The notes: generated from the sequence alone by a model not told the origin. A stretch of DNA of 64,000 bases from Elusimicrobiaceae bacterium (GCA_017525025.1 JAFXUJ010000014.1:1-64000), one strand, 5' to 3'; shown: positions 25,578 through 34,199, numbered from the stretch's first letter. A program made the numbers and translations.

Positions 25578-27638
25578 ATGGAAAACTCGGAAGTTATTAC
25601 CCACATCGTCAAAAGAGACGGTAGTACGCAACCTTTTGACTCTAAAAAAATTACAAAAGCTATTGCTAAAGCGGCCGAAACAACCGGCGAATTTAATGAA
25701 GATACCGCCAGAAAATTAACCATTCGCGCCATCAACATCATTCAACAACTTTATTCGGATAAAGTCCCCAATGTAGAAAACGTGCAGGACGTGGTGGAAG
25801 ATGTTTTGTTAACCTCAAACTATCACAAAACAGCCAAAGCCTATATCTTATACCGCGACCAGCACGCCCGTTTGCGTGAAATTTCTTCCAAATTCAACGT
25901 AGACTTGGTAGACCAATATTTGCAACAGATTGACTGGCAAGTCAACGAAAACAGCAATATGGGCTATTCCTTACAGGGGCTCAACAATTATATCTCTTCC
26001 GAAATCAGCAAAGTCTATTGGCTTAATAAAATTTATCCGGCTGATGTAAAACGCATGCACTCCGAAGGAGATTTCCACTTGCACGATTTGGGCTTGTTGG
26101 GTGCCTACTGCGTCGGTTGGGATTTGCAAGATCTGCTCTTGAGCGGTTTTACGGGCGTTGTCGGCAAAGCAGAAAGCAAACCTGCCAAACACTTGCGCAC
26201 CGCTTTAGGGCAGGTAGTAAACTTCTTCTATACGTTACAAGGCGAATCGGCCGGGGCGCAAGCTTTCAGCAACTTTGATACCCTTTTGGCTCCGTTCATT
26301 TATTACGATAAACTTTCGTATGATGAAGTGAAACAAGCGTTGCAAGAATTTTTATTTAACGTCAACGTTCCTACCCGCGTCGGGTTTCAAACTCCGTTTA
26401 CCAACTTAACGCTGGATTTAACGGTTCCTTCCTATTATAAGGATCAACCGGTTATCATCGGCGGAAAATTGCAAGACAAAACCTATGGCGAATTCCAAAA
26501 TGAAATGGATATGCTCAACCGCGCATTTTGTGAAGTTATGCTCGCGGGAGATGCTAAAGGCCGTGTGTTTACCTTCCCGATTCCTACTTATAATATTACC
26601 CGGGATTTTGATTGGGATAACCCGAAATTGACCCCGCTGTGGGAAATGACCGCGAAATACGGAATCCCGTATTTTGCTAACTTCATCAATTCGGATATGA
26701 ACCCCGAAGATGCCCGCTCCATGTGCTGCCGGTTACGTATTGACAACCGCGAACTGCGCAAACGCGGCGGCGGACTCTTTGGCTCGGCTCCGCTTACCGG
26801 CTCTATCGGGGTGGTAACGATTAACTTGCCGCGCTTAGGGTACCTGTCCAAGAATGAAGATGAATTCTTCGCCAATTTGAAAAACCGCATGGAAGTAGCT
26901 AAAAAAAGCTTGGAAATCAAGCGTAAAGTCATTGAACGCTTTACCAAAGGGAATCTCTATCCTTATATGAGTTTCTACTTGCGCTCGGTACGCCAACGCT
27001 TTAACGAATACTGGAAAAACCACTTCTCCACCATCGGTTTAGTAGGCCTGAACGAAGCCTCCGTCAACCTCATTGGGGAAGACATCGGCACCGAAAAAGG
27101 CCGTGCGTTTGCCGAAAAGGTACTTACCTTTATGCGCGAGACCTTGGTTAAATTCCAGGAAGAAACCGGAAACAACTACAACTTGGAAGCTACCCCGGCC
27201 GAAGGTACTTCCTATCGTTTGGCGAAACTGGACAAAGAACGCTACCCGGATATTATCTGCGCCAATGAAGAGTTATACAAACAAGGCCACCAACCTTTCT
27301 ACACCAACTCTTCGCAACTGCCGGTCAACTATACGGATGATGTATTTGAAATGTTAGATTTGCAAAGCACCATCCAATCCAAATACACCGGCGGAACGGT
27401 ACAGCATATCTTTACCGGTGAACGCATTAAAGATTTGGAAGCAATGAAGAAGTTTATCCGCACTGTATGTGAAAAATATACCTTGCCGTACTTCTCCATT
27501 ACCCCCACGTTCAGCGTCTGCCCCAAATGCGGCTACATTGAAGGCGAACATTTTGAATGCCCCAAATGTAAAGCCGAACGGATGCAGGAGTTGGACCGTA
27601 AGGTAAGATTGTTGGAAGAACAACTTTACAGTAAATAA
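25578..27638 (+). CDS. nrdD: Anaerobic ribonucleoside-triphosphate reductase, large subunit without glycyl-radical domain
   Basis: Reduces ribonucleotides to deoxyribonucleotides under anoxia. 686 residues from ATG 25578. Starts with an ATP-cone (HIVKRDGSTQPFDSKKITKAI), followed by the catalytic 10-stranded barrel with MCCRLRIDN and GSIGVVTINLPRLGY, and ends with a zinc site CPKCGY...CPKC and a short coiled tail. In ordinary NrdD the radical-bearing RVxGY segment follows the zinc site in the same chain; here the chain stops, and that segment is a separate gene at 27796. The activase gene follows. The two-gene split is direct from sequence. Confidence 0.93.
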   Translation: MENSEVITHIVKRDGSTQPFDSKKITKAIAKAAETTGEFNEDTARKLTIRAINIIQQLYSDKVPNVENVQDVVEDVLLTSNYHKTAKAYILYRDQHARLREISSKFNVDLVDQYLQQIDWQVNENSNMGYSLQGLNNYISSEISKVYWLNKIYPADVKRMHSEGDFHLHDLGLLGAYCVGWDLQDLLLSGFTGVVGKAESKPAKHLRTALGQVVNFFYTLQGESAGAQAFSNFDTLLAPFIYYDKLSYDEVKQALQEFLFNVNVPTRVGFQTPFTNLTLDLTVPSYYKDQPVIIGGKLQDKTYGEFQNEMDMLNRAFCEVMLAGDAKGRVFTFPIPTYNITRDFDWDNPKLTPLWEMTAKYGIPYFANFINSDMNPEDARSMCCRLRIDNRELRKRGGGLFGSAPLTGSIGVVTINLPRLGYLSKNEDEFFANLKNRMEVAKKSLEIKRKVIERFTKGNLYPYMSFYLRSVRQRFNEYWKNHFSTIGLVGLNEASVNLIGEDIGTEKGRAFAEKVLTFMRETLVKFQEETGNNYNLEATPAEGTSYRLAKLDKERYPDIICANEELYKQGHQPFYTNSSQLPVNYTDDVFEMLDLQSTIQSKYTGGTVQHIFTGERIKDLEAMKKFIRTVCEKYTLPYFSITPTFSVCPKCGYIEGEHFECPKCKAERMQELDRKVRLLEEQLYSK

Positions 27639-27647
27639 TTTTACTAC

Positions 27648-27773
27648 CTTTTTTGGGTTAGTTTGCCCCGCAAGTTAACCCAAAAAAGCAGTTGCAACAG
27701 AGGTTGTAAAAATGGATAATGAGGTAACGGGTTTTTCACGGGCCCGTTCAAACAGCCAAAACTGTTGTACCCG
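27648..27773 (+). other. Structured region between nrdD and the glycyl-radical gene
   Basis: Two folds are visible. A perfect 13-bp inverted repeat CTTTTTTGGGTTA/TAACCCAAAAAAG (27648-27688) closes a 15-nt loop. Then CGGGT/ACCCG (27728-27773) encloses the palindrome ACGGGCCCGT (27737-27746) and the hairpin AACAG/CTGTT (27751-27766), a possible three-way junction. Neither has a terminator-type T-run after it. It may set the ratio of the two reductase chains. Confidence 0.55.
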
Positions 27774-27795
27774 AAGATAATTAGGAGAAATTCAT

Positions 27796-28008
27796 ATGAC
27801 CACACAAGAAAGACAAGCTGTTGAAAACAAGATCTCAGAACTTAAAAAAGAAATGGCCGATGTTCACGGTTCCAAATGTGAAGTATATTCCCGCGTAGTA
27901 GGTTACCTGCGCCCGGTACAAAACTGGAACAAAGGCAAAAAAGAAGAATTTGAAATGCGCAAAAACATGAACGTCGCCTGCGGCTGCGGTTGTGGTTGCG
28001 ACAAATAG
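27796..28008 (+). CDS. Free-standing glycyl-radical subunit of anaerobic ribonucleotide reductase
   Basis: 70 residues. The segment SRVVGYLRPVQNWNKGK has the radical-site consensus (RVxGY) of class III reductases, with the expected radical Gly36. It replaces the C-terminal domain missing from the preceding nrdD product. An N-terminal helix (QERQAVENKISELKKEM) might dock on the large chain. The end is CGCGCGC (Cys62, 64, 66, 68), a metal-binding-like tail not usual in NrdD. RBS TTAGGAGA is strong. Together with the activase at 28039 it completes the three-part enzyme. Confidence 0.85.
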   Translation: MTTQERQAVENKISELKKEMADVHGSKCEVYSRVVGYLRPVQNWNKGKKEEFEMRKNMNVACGCGCGCDK

Positions 28009-28038
28009 TTTCCTCTTTCACTTGGCAGCGGGACTTGG

Positions 28039-28662
28039 ATGAAAATAGGTGGATTGATTAAATTTACACTCATTGATTTCCCGGGCCGGCCGGCAGCAGT
28101 CGTATTCACCCAAGGGTGCAATTTTCGTTGCCGCTATTGCCACAACCCGGAACTCGTGTATCCGCACTTATTTACCGAGCCCGTTGCCGAGGAAGAAATC
28201 TTTTCTTTTTTACAACGCCGCCAGGGAAGCCTGGAGGGCGTTGTTGTTTCCGGGGGTGAACCCACCCTGCATGACGATTTACCCGCCTTTATGGCCCGTA
28301 TCAAAGCCCTCGGCTATGCCGTTAAGTTAGACACCAACGGCTCCCGCCCGGATATGATTCAAGAGCTCATTGATAAAAAATTGGTAGATTATATTGCCAT
28401 GGACTTAAAAGCCCCGTTGGACAAATACCGCGAAATTACGGAAGTAGATACTAATACGGATATTTTGCGCAAATCGATGGATTTAATCCGGCAGAGCGGT
28501 TTAGCATATGAGTTTCGCACTACGTACGACAAAGAAGTATTAACCGAGGCAGATATTGAAAATTTAAAACAACTCACCGATAATATTCACTACCGCGTAC
28601 AAGAATGTTTACCGGTTGCTAAAGAAAAAGCCACCCTCAAGGTATTACATAAAGAGATTTAA
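28039..28662 (+). CDS. nrdG: Anaerobic ribonucleotide reductase activating enzyme (radical SAM)
   Basis: Generates the glycyl radical using SAM and a 4Fe-4S cluster. 207 residues with the cluster motif CNFRCRYC (Cys27, Cys31, Cys34) and VVVSGGEPTLHD, LDTNGSRP and YIAMDLKAP typical of this activase family. The reductase pieces lie immediately upstream, and the activase should act on Gly36 of the 70-residue peptide. It ends in a bidirectional terminator. Confidence 0.93.
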   Translation: MKIGGLIKFTLIDFPGRPAAVVFTQGCNFRCRYCHNPELVYPHLFTEPVAEEEIFSFLQRRQGSLEGVVVSGGEPTLHDDLPAFMARIKALGYAVKLDTNGSRPDMIQELIDKKLVDYIAMDLKAPLDKYREITEVDTNTDILRKSMDLIRQSGLAYEFRTTYDKEVLTEADIENLKQLTDNIHYRVQECLPVAKEKATLKVLHKEI

Positions 28663-28682
28663 AACTTCTGTAAAAATACATA

Positions 28683-28714
28683 AAAATATCCCGGCATTTA
28701 GCCGGGATATTTTA
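28683..28714. terminator. Bidirectional terminator between nrdG and pilin 3
   Basis: AATATCCCGGC-attta-GCCGGGATATT stem with A/T tails on both sides, between convergent genes. Confidence 0.82.
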
Positions 28715-28728
28715 GTAACGGAATCTTT

Positions 28729-29268
28729 TTATTGGAATACGCCAAATTGGCTGCCGGTTATTACTTGGCAAATGGGATCAATCGTATTGATCTGCCCCAT
28801 ACTCCGACCGCATCTGCGTTGGGAGAAAGTGCCATCGGGTTCCACCGTAAACATAAGCGTGTACTGGTTGTCTTGGGAACCATCCCCCGTGATAACCACC
28901 CCGTTGTTAGCGCGCTCGGCCCAAATCTGGGCAAAAGTATGCCCATTGCCGAAATCTCCTACCGAGTTGGTAATTAAAAAATTACTCACTACAGCTTTGT
29001 TGGTACCGACGGCCGCTCCGTTAACCGTAGCATTGATACCGGGGATCTCTATATCCAATTCATTTAAATTTTGGGCAAATGTATTCGTCGCTAAATAATG
29101 GGCAATCTGGCCTTTCGCCACGGTTTCCAACATTTGAATACCCTCACTGGCACGGGCCTTTTCAACGGCCCGCATATATTGCGGCAACGCAATGCTGGCC
29201 AAAATACCGATAATAAGAACAACTACCAATAACTCTATAAGAGTAAACCCTTTATTTTGGTGTGACAT
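28729..29268 (-). CDS. Type IV pilin-like protein 3
   Basis: 179 residues. Leader MSHQNKG, prepilin site GFTLIE, the shared hydrophobic helix ending ASIALPQYM. The globular domain has two Cys (CGRS and CQVITG) and ends FGVFQ, resembling a PilE-type D-region. RBS AAAAGGAG. It has a recognisable sigma70-type promoter, stronger than those of pilins 1 and 2. It is a single gene between terminators. Confidence 0.9.
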   Translation of the reverse strand: MSHQNKGFTLIELLVVVLIIGILASIALPQYMRAVEKARASEGIQMLETVAKGQIAHYLATNTFAQNLNELDIEIPGINATVNGAAVGTNKAVVSNFLITNSVGDFGNGHTFAQIWAERANNGVVITGDGSQDNQYTLMFTVEPDGTFSQRRCGRSMGQINTIDPICQVITGSQFGVFQ

Positions 29269-29306
29269 TTCATATTCTCCTTTTAAAAAAATAAGCTAAC
29301 ATGTAG

Positions 29307-29335
29307 AGTTTAGCAGAAAAAAAATAGAGCGTCAA
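29307..29335 (-). promoter_or_regulatory. Pilin 3 promoter with T8 in the spacer
   Basis: TTGACG (29330-29335), spacer 17 nt that contains eight T (29317-29324), and TAAACT (29307-29312) on the minus strand. Change in the length of the T-run would change -35/-10 spacing. Confidence 0.7.
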
Positions 29336-29363
29336 GAAACAACCGGATATTATCCTTACAAAC

Positions 29364-29395
29364 AAAAAACCCGCCTTATAAACAGGCGGGTTTTT
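29364..29395 (-). terminator. Terminator after the secreted paralog at 29411
   Basis: On the minus strand AAAAACCCGCC-tgtttataa-GGCGGGTTTTTTG: a 7-bp GC core stem with a T-run. Confidence 0.85.
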
Positions 29396-29410
29396 ACATG
29401 CTTTCAAAAC

Positions 29411-30283
29411 TTATTTTTCTTGGGAAGCTTTGACTAAGAACTTGGCAAAAATATCCAATTCATCAGCCGGAGCATGGCTCTTCCAGGCTTTGTCAGCTTC
29501 GTATATGTGAGAACCGATATAATCGGCTATTTTGATGGTCGCATTCGCGTTCCAACCCACTTTAATAGGCGCGTTAATTTCACGTGCTACGCTAGCCGCT
29601 AATTGGGGGTTTTTAGCTACGAAACGATCTGTTTTCTCGCCCGGATTTTGAGCATATTCATCAAAAAACACATCCGCCATATACACCGCCGCTTGCATCA
29701 CCATCAACGGGTTTTCCTTTTCGCTCTTGCCCACATAACTGCGGAAATGCCCCAAGGATCTTTGCATGGCTTTGTATGCTTGAAATTCTTGCTCGGTCAT
29801 AGGCGGGTATTGCTTTAAGATTTGGTTCATGCTCATTAATTCATCCGTCGGCTCACGGCTACCCCATTCATGTGATAGGACATCCGTAAACTCATCAATA
29901 GCTTTGGAAACCACAAATACGCCATCGGCAGACCAACCCACTTTTACCGGAGTTTCTATCTCATAGACCAACTCTCTCACATCTCCGTTTCCGGCGGCTA
30001 CATAGGGCAAGAAGAAATCTGCCACTCTAACAACCCCTTGCATGATAATAGACACGTTTTCTTCCTTCGCATTTTTTATCATGTTGCGTAGCGCCTTGAC
30101 TTGAGACATAACGTCCTCTTTAGTTACTTCGCGCTTCGCGGGTTGAGATTTTTTTGGTTGCATTGACATCAATTTTTGAGCTACGGCTTTTTTAATGGCC
30201 CCTTCCAATTGCAAAGTTGGCTGGGCACACAAAGCCGGAACCGCTACCATCGATACAAGGACTACCCACAACGCCTTTTTCAT
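29411..30283 (-). CDS. Secreted protein with internal duplication, paralog of the 30472 gene
   Basis: 290 residues, signal peptide (MKKALWVVLVSMVAVPALCAQ). Two related modules are visible: about 66-130 with NVSIIMQGVVRVADFF followed by PVKVGW and AIDEF, and about 185-265 with NPLMVMQAAVYMADVFF followed by PIKVGWNANATIKIADY. The consensus is NxxxIMQxxxxxADxFF ... PIKxGW ... I..AID.F, then an ELxxF motif. No named domain is recognised. Its promoter carries the shared upstream element described in the findings. The next gene upstream encodes a one-module homolog with the same signal peptide start (MKKALW). Confidence 0.8.
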   Translation of the reverse strand: MKKALWVVLVSMVAVPALCAQPTLQLEGAIKKAVAQKLMSMQPKKSQPAKREVTKEDVMSQVKALRNMIKNAKEENVSIIMQGVVRVADFFLPYVAAGNGDVRELVYEIETPVKVGWSADGVFVVSKAIDEFTDVLSHEWGSREPTDELMSMNQILKQYPPMTEQEFQAYKAMQRSLGHFRSYVGKSEKENPLMVMQAAVYMADVFFDEYAQNPGEKTDRFVAKNPQLAASVAREINAPIKVGWNANATIKIADYIGSHIYEADKAWKSHAPADELDIFAKFLVKASQEK

Positions 30284-30328
30284 AACTCCTCCTCATTTTA
30301 TAGATTGTTTTCATCCCTTCCTACTAAT

Positions 30329-30390
30329 ACTATACTGTTTCTATCCTGCCGCCACAAGGGTCTTTGGACCCAGAAACACAATAGGTCTTT
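30329..30390 (-). promoter_or_regulatory. Shared-element promoter, copy B
   Basis: -10 TATAGT (30329-30334), 17-nt spacer, -35 TTGTGG (30352-30357), then upstream GGTCC AAA GACC and the distal GACCTA half (30382-30387). The stretch 30352-30395 is the same as in copy A, base for base. Confidence 0.75.
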
Positions 30391-30411
30391 TTTCCCCTTT
30401 AACCGGGGCCA

Positions 30412-30441
30412 AAAAAACACCCACCTCCTTAAAGGTGGGTG
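30412..30441 (-). terminator. Terminator after the 30472 gene
   Basis: CACCCACC-tttaag-GAGGTGGGTG followed by TTTTTTT on the minus strand. Confidence 0.88.
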
Positions 30442-30471
30442 CCGGTTAGTATGTGTACATGCAAAACGCTC

Positions 30472-31083
30472 TTATTGTCTTAAGTGCGTTGATAAAGGTA
30501 ATACGGCTTCTTTATGCGATGGTTTCTGGGTTTGGGTTTTGTTTAAATCTTTGCCGGACTCCTCTTTTTTCTCCGCAGATCCCCAGGGAGAATACTTTTT
30601 AATAATCGCACTAAACATAGCCAATTCTTGTTTTTCTTTTTCTCCGCGCCATTGGTAAGCATCTTCTTGTAAGAATTGATCAATGGCCTGGCTAATTACA
30701 AAAAAGTCGCTTTCCCCCCAGCCGGCTTGAATCGGCCGGTCAATCAATAGAGCCCAAGCACTCATTTCCTGTTCTTGTTTGGTATGGAAATCTTCTACAC
30801 GCGCCGGGACGCCTGCTTGTTCGGGCATATAAGCAAAGAAAACATCTGCCAATCTCAATACGGCTTGCATAATAAGAGAAGGGTTATATTCTTCCGATTT
30901 TGTTACCAAACTGCGCACATTATCTAATTGCCGCAAGATAATCCCTTTTTGTTCATCGGTAATCTGCTGAGCAAGTTGCGCTTGGGTGACCTCCCGCGCC
31001 ACACGAATTTCCAAATCGTTGTAGGCAAATACGGTCGGTGCAACTACTGTCAATAAAGCTGCCATCCATAATGCTTTCTTCAT
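30472..31083 (-). CDS. Secreted protein, one-module paralog of the 29411 gene
   Basis: 203 residues from ATG 31083 (RBS AAAGGAG); a longer upstream reading overlaps the promoter and is rejected. Signal peptide MKKALWMAALLTVVAPTVFA. The mature protein has one copy of the family module: NPSLIMQAVLRLADVFFAY, then PIQAGWGESDFFVISQAID and QELAMFSAIIKKY. The C-terminus is a Ser/Lys/Gln-rich tail. Function unknown; periplasmic or extracellular location is inferred. Its promoter (31129-31190) shares the upstream element with the adjacent paralog. Confidence 0.8.
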   Translation of the reverse strand: MKKALWMAALLTVVAPTVFAYNDLEIRVAREVTQAQLAQQITDEQKGIILRQLDNVRSLVTKSEEYNPSLIMQAVLRLADVFFAYMPEQAGVPARVEDFHTKQEQEMSAWALLIDRPIQAGWGESDFFVISQAIDQFLQEDAYQWRGEKEKQELAMFSAIIKKYSPWGSAEKKEESGKDLNKTQTQKPSHKEAVLPLSTHLRQ

Positions 31084-31128
31084 GCTTTTCTCCTTTGGTA
31101 GATGAAGTTCTCCCTCATCCTCATTTAT

Positions 31129-31190
31129 ACTATATCGTTTTAATAATACCTGCCACAAGGGTCTTTGGACCCAGAAACACAATAGGTCTT
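31129..31190 (-). promoter_or_regulatory. Shared-element promoter, copy A
   Basis: -10 TATAGT (31129-31134), spacer 18, -35 TTGTGG (31153-31158), then GGTCC AAA GACC and the distal GACCTA half (31183-31188), 46 nt to about 107 nt upstream of the ATG at 31083. Confidence 0.75.
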
Positions 31191-31207
31191 TTTTCCCGCC
31201 AAGGGAA

Positions 31208-31240
31208 ACAAAACACCTGCTGTTTAAAGCAGGTGTTTTA
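31208..31240 (-). terminator. Terminator after the M29 aminopeptidase gene
   Basis: On the minus strand AAAACACCTGC-tttaaaca-GCAGGTGTTTTGTTT. Confidence 0.83.
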
Positions 31241-31273
31241 ACGAAATATATGTCATTGCGCCTAAACGATGGG

Positions 31274-32479
31274 CTAGTAGCTAAATTCGCCCTTTTCATA
31301 TATAGTTACGGTGGTCCCGTTTTTGAGTTTGGCGGTTACACGTTTATTTTCTGTATTGATTAAGTCCCAATGCAAAGAAGAATCATTAAAACCTAATTTT
31401 TCTTTTAACTTTTTATCCAGCTTGGCTTGCGGCCCGGTAAACGTATCGGCATAACTGGCACCGACGGCTACGTGGCAGTTGCCATATTTGCCGCCAAAGT
31501 TTTCGTCATATAAAATATCGGCCATGAATTTGGTAATTTTGGAAAACCGCCTATCCGTAAGTGAAAACTCACCGATTTGGCTGGCCCCCCGGTCCATGGC
31601 CAACATTTTACGCACAAATTCAGCCCCTTGCTCGGCATCGGCTTTTACAACCCGGCCGTTTTTAAATTCCAACCGAACTCCTTTGACGTAATTGCCACTA
31701 CGGTACGAAGATAGATCGGCAAAGTATACCCCGCGGGTACCGCGCCAATCGGGCGAGGTAAAAATTTCAAATGACGGGATATTACACCCGCTGCCGCCGA
31801 TAAACTTGCGTTGTTCGCCCAGGAGCACTTCAAAATCCATATGGGCCGATTCAATATGCAAGGTTTCAATCGGCAAGGAAGAAAGCCACGCACCGATTTC
31901 ACCGATTTGCTTGGTAACTTCTTTCCATTTTTTAACGGGATCTTTTTCATTTAAAAAACAGGCCCGCGCCACTTGGTTGGCATATTCTTTGGCAGATAAG
32001 CCCGCCCGTTTAGCCAGTTCTTCCGTCGGGTAATTGCAAAGCGTCCAAGAAAAAAGTCCTTTTTGCTCACGTGCATCTAAAATTTCACGAATCGGTTTAC
32101 GCGCCACGGCAGATACCGCAATCCGCGCCGGATCCACCGTCTTTAAATGGGTTAAATCTTGCGGAGCGTGCAGGGCAATTAAACCGTTAATCCCGCCTTG
32201 AAATTCTTTTTCTCCCGGAGCTAAAAAAGCCAGTTGCTTCTTATCGGCCGTTAAATAAAAGGTTTTAGCAAATTCTTCCGGCATATTAATACGCAAAGCC
32301 GGGTGAAACCGCCCTTTGAGTAATTTTTGATAAATAGATTTCGCCAGCGGCAACGCAGCTACATCCGTACGCAACAAAATCGTATCATACGGCTTAACCG
32401 TTCCGTTGCGGCGGGCCGTTTTGAGGGCCCAAATCATTACATCGGCGTATTTTTCAAGTTGAGTGTTCGTGAGTAACAT
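31274..32479 (-). CDS. M29-family aminopeptidase
   Basis: Cytoplasmic metalloaminopeptidase that trims oligopeptides. 401 residues from ATG 32479, which has GGGGGAG upstream. Family motifs: ESAHMDFEVLLGEQRKF (substrate/metal region), IPSFEIFTSPDW, SYRSGNYVKGVRLEF, ASQIGEFSLTD with a metal Glu, and the end HVAVGAS and SLHWDLI with His and Asp ligands. Length is typical of AmpS/aminopeptidase T. It adds to the peptidase load of this region. No signal peptide. Confidence 0.92.
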   Translation of the reverse strand: MLLTNTQLEKYADVMIWALKTARRNGTVKPYDTILLRTDVAALPLAKSIYQKLLKGRFHPALRINMPEEFAKTFYLTADKKQLAFLAPGEKEFQGGINGLIALHAPQDLTHLKTVDPARIAVSAVARKPIREILDAREQKGLFSWTLCNYPTEELAKRAGLSAKEYANQVARACFLNEKDPVKKWKEVTKQIGEIGAWLSSLPIETLHIESAHMDFEVLLGEQRKFIGGSGCNIPSFEIFTSPDWRGTRGVYFADLSSYRSGNYVKGVRLEFKNGRVVKADAEQGAEFVRKMLAMDRGASQIGEFSLTDRRFSKITKFMADILYDENFGGKYGNCHVAVGASYADTFTGPQAKLDKKLKEKLGFNDSSLHWDLINTENKRVTAKLKNGTTVTIYEKGEFSY

Positions 32480-32500
32480 TTTTTCTCCCCCTTTTTCTCT

Positions 32501-32514
32501 TATAATGTTATAAT
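32501..32514. promoter_or_regulatory. Overlapping divergent -10 elements
   Basis: TATAATGTTATAAT: two overlapping TATAAT boxes on the plus strand, and TATAAC on the minus strand, between the M29 gene (-) and the orphan membrane protein (+). The genes lie 63 bp apart and likely share this region. No convincing -35 for either. Confidence 0.5.
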
Positions 32515-32542
32515 ACAAAATAAAGAAAACCGATGGTAAGAT

Positions 32543-33301
32543 ATGAAAAAATTATCCTTTTTATTTTTACTCACAGCGTTATTTGTTCCGGCTTGGGCCG
32601 ATGTTTCCCCCAAACCGGAAATGGAGTTTTCCTTCGTCTATACTACGGAGCAAAAACCGCTGATTAACCCAGCTCTAAGCGAACAAATCCAATGCGCCGA
32701 CAACCAATGTTTGGAAAGTAAACCGCTAGGGCACTACGGCATACAAAAATTGTATTGCTCGGCGAATGGTTGCTTTGCCGTAGCCTATGAATTTACCGAT
32801 TATCAAAAATTGATTATTACGTTTGAAGACGGCTCCACGCGCGAAAGCAATATTTTCCCTGCGTCTCATAAATTACGTTCCCGCTACAATGTATACGTTC
32901 ATGCGGATAGCTTGACCGTGGAACCCACCAATATCGTGCCGGATTTGGGAGCTTGGGCGCGCAAAGATGCGTTGTTCTCCCTCATCATTATTTTACTCTT
33001 GGAATTGGTAGCCGCCGCCGCTTACCTGACTTACACGCAAAAGAGCTTTTCTATTCTTTTTAGTGTAGCCATTGCCAATGTGGTAACCACAGGGGTGTCG
33101 TGGGTATTGCTCTCGTGGTATGCATCCGATACGGCCTTTTTATGGATTTTCTATGTGCTGGCCGAAACTCTCATCATGCGGCTAATGAACTTAAAGAAAC
33201 TCAAACTCAAAGATGCTTTTACCCTCAGTATTACGATAAACGTAACTAGCTATTCTTTGGGAATGATTTTATCGTTTTGGTTAGCCGAACTGATTTTCTA
33301 A
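32543..33301 (+). CDS. Membrane protein with exported N-terminal domain, unknown function
   Basis: 252 residues. Signal peptide to about residue 19 (AWADVSP), then an extracytoplasmic domain of about 125 residues with four Cys (IQCADNQC; YCSANGC), and four hydrophobic helices from about 145 to the end. The arrangement is unlike any family I can name. Start ATG 32543 with GGTAAG-type RBS. It ends in a bidirectional terminator shared with zupT. Confidence 0.72.
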   Translation: MKKLSFLFLLTALFVPAWADVSPKPEMEFSFVYTTEQKPLINPALSEQIQCADNQCLESKPLGHYGIQKLYCSANGCFAVAYEFTDYQKLIITFEDGSTRESNIFPASHKLRSRYNVYVHADSLTVEPTNIVPDLGAWARKDALFSLIIILLLELVAAAAYLTYTQKSFSILFSVAIANVVTTGVSWVLLSWYASDTAFLWIFYVLAETLIMRLMNLKKLKLKDAFTLSITINVTSYSLGMILSFWLAELIF

Positions 33302-33318
33302 ATATCTTTTTTGTGAAT

Positions 33319-33347
33319 AAAAAAGCCACCCGACCGGGTGGCTTTTT
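33319..33347. terminator. Bidirectional terminator between convergent genes
   Basis: AAAAAGCCACCC-gac-CGGGTGGCTTTTTT, serving the orphan membrane gene (+) and zupT (-). Confidence 0.88.
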
Positions 33348-34120
33348 TAAAACATTAATAAAGAAACAGCCATTATCATCATCCCGCCGATCACGCCCCA
33401 AATAACAAAATGTCCTTCCCCGTACTCATGGGCCGTGGGGAGCAGTTCATCTAATGCTATATACACCATAATTCCGGCAATAACAGCAAACAAAAAACCA
33501 AATACCGCCTCGTTTAGAAAATGACGCAAAACTAAAAACCCGACTAACGCCCCCACCGGTTCGGCTAGGCCGGATAAGGTGCTATACACAAATGCTTTTG
33601 AACGCGAACCTGTGGCATGAAAGACCGGCAAAGCAACTGCCACCCCTTCGGGGATATTATGTATTGCCACGGCCAACGCTACCGAGCTGCCCAACGTCGT
33701 GCTTTTAAGAGCGGCCACAAAAGTAACAAGCCCCTCCGGAAAATTGTGTACGGCAAGAGCTAAAGCCGTAAATAAACCTAAACGTTTTAATTTATTAGAC
33801 GCATCTAACGTGTGCACTTCCACGTGGTGCGAAGGCAACGCCCAATCAATGCCCCACGCCAACAAGATCCCCGCAAAAAACAACCCTATGGCCTTCCACT
33901 CACCCGAATACACGCCGTAAAAATCTTGTAACGCTTTCCGGGCTTGCGGTAATAATTCCATAAAAGAAACATAAATCATCACTCCGGCCGAAAATCCTAA
34001 ACCGATGGCCAAGGCTGCTAAGTTTTCTTTTTTAATGATAAATGCCAGCGCGCCCCCCAACATCGTAGCCGCACCCGCTAAAAAACTAAGCCCCAAGGCC
34101 AGCAAGACAGATTCATTCAT
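33347..34120 (-). CDS. zupT: ZIP-family metal transporter (ZupT)
   Basis: Imports zinc and other divalent metals across the inner membrane. 257 residues, eight predicted helices. The two metal-binding helices carry HNFPEGLVTF and HNIPEGVAVALP, the ZIP signature, with the usual His/Glu ligands. Length and motif order match ZupT. It is a single gene, divergent from the helicase gene. Confidence 0.94.
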   Translation of the reverse strand: MNESVLLALGLSFLAGAATMLGGALAFIIKKENLAALAIGLGFSAGVMIYVSFMELLPQARKALQDFYGVYSGEWKAIGLFFAGILLAWGIDWALPSHHVEVHTLDASNKLKRLGLFTALALAVHNFPEGLVTFVAALKSTTLGSSVALAVAIHNIPEGVAVALPVFHATGSRSKAFVYSTLSGLAEPVGALVGFLVLRHFLNEAVFGFLFAVIAGIMVYIALDELLPTAHEYGEGHFVIWGVIGGMMIMAVSLLMF

Positions 34121-34193
34121 GTTTGTATCGTAGCAAAAAGTATGCTTCTTGCCTGTTCGTAAAACCGGTTAGTTTTCCAACCGGCAGAAAAGT

Positions 34194-34199
34194 TATAAT
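34194..34199 (+). promoter_or_regulatory. Leaderless -10 of the helicase gene
   Basis: TATAAT (34194-34199) ends 6 nt before the ATG at 34206; no Shine-Dalgarno. No good -35 is seen. Confidence 0.5.
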
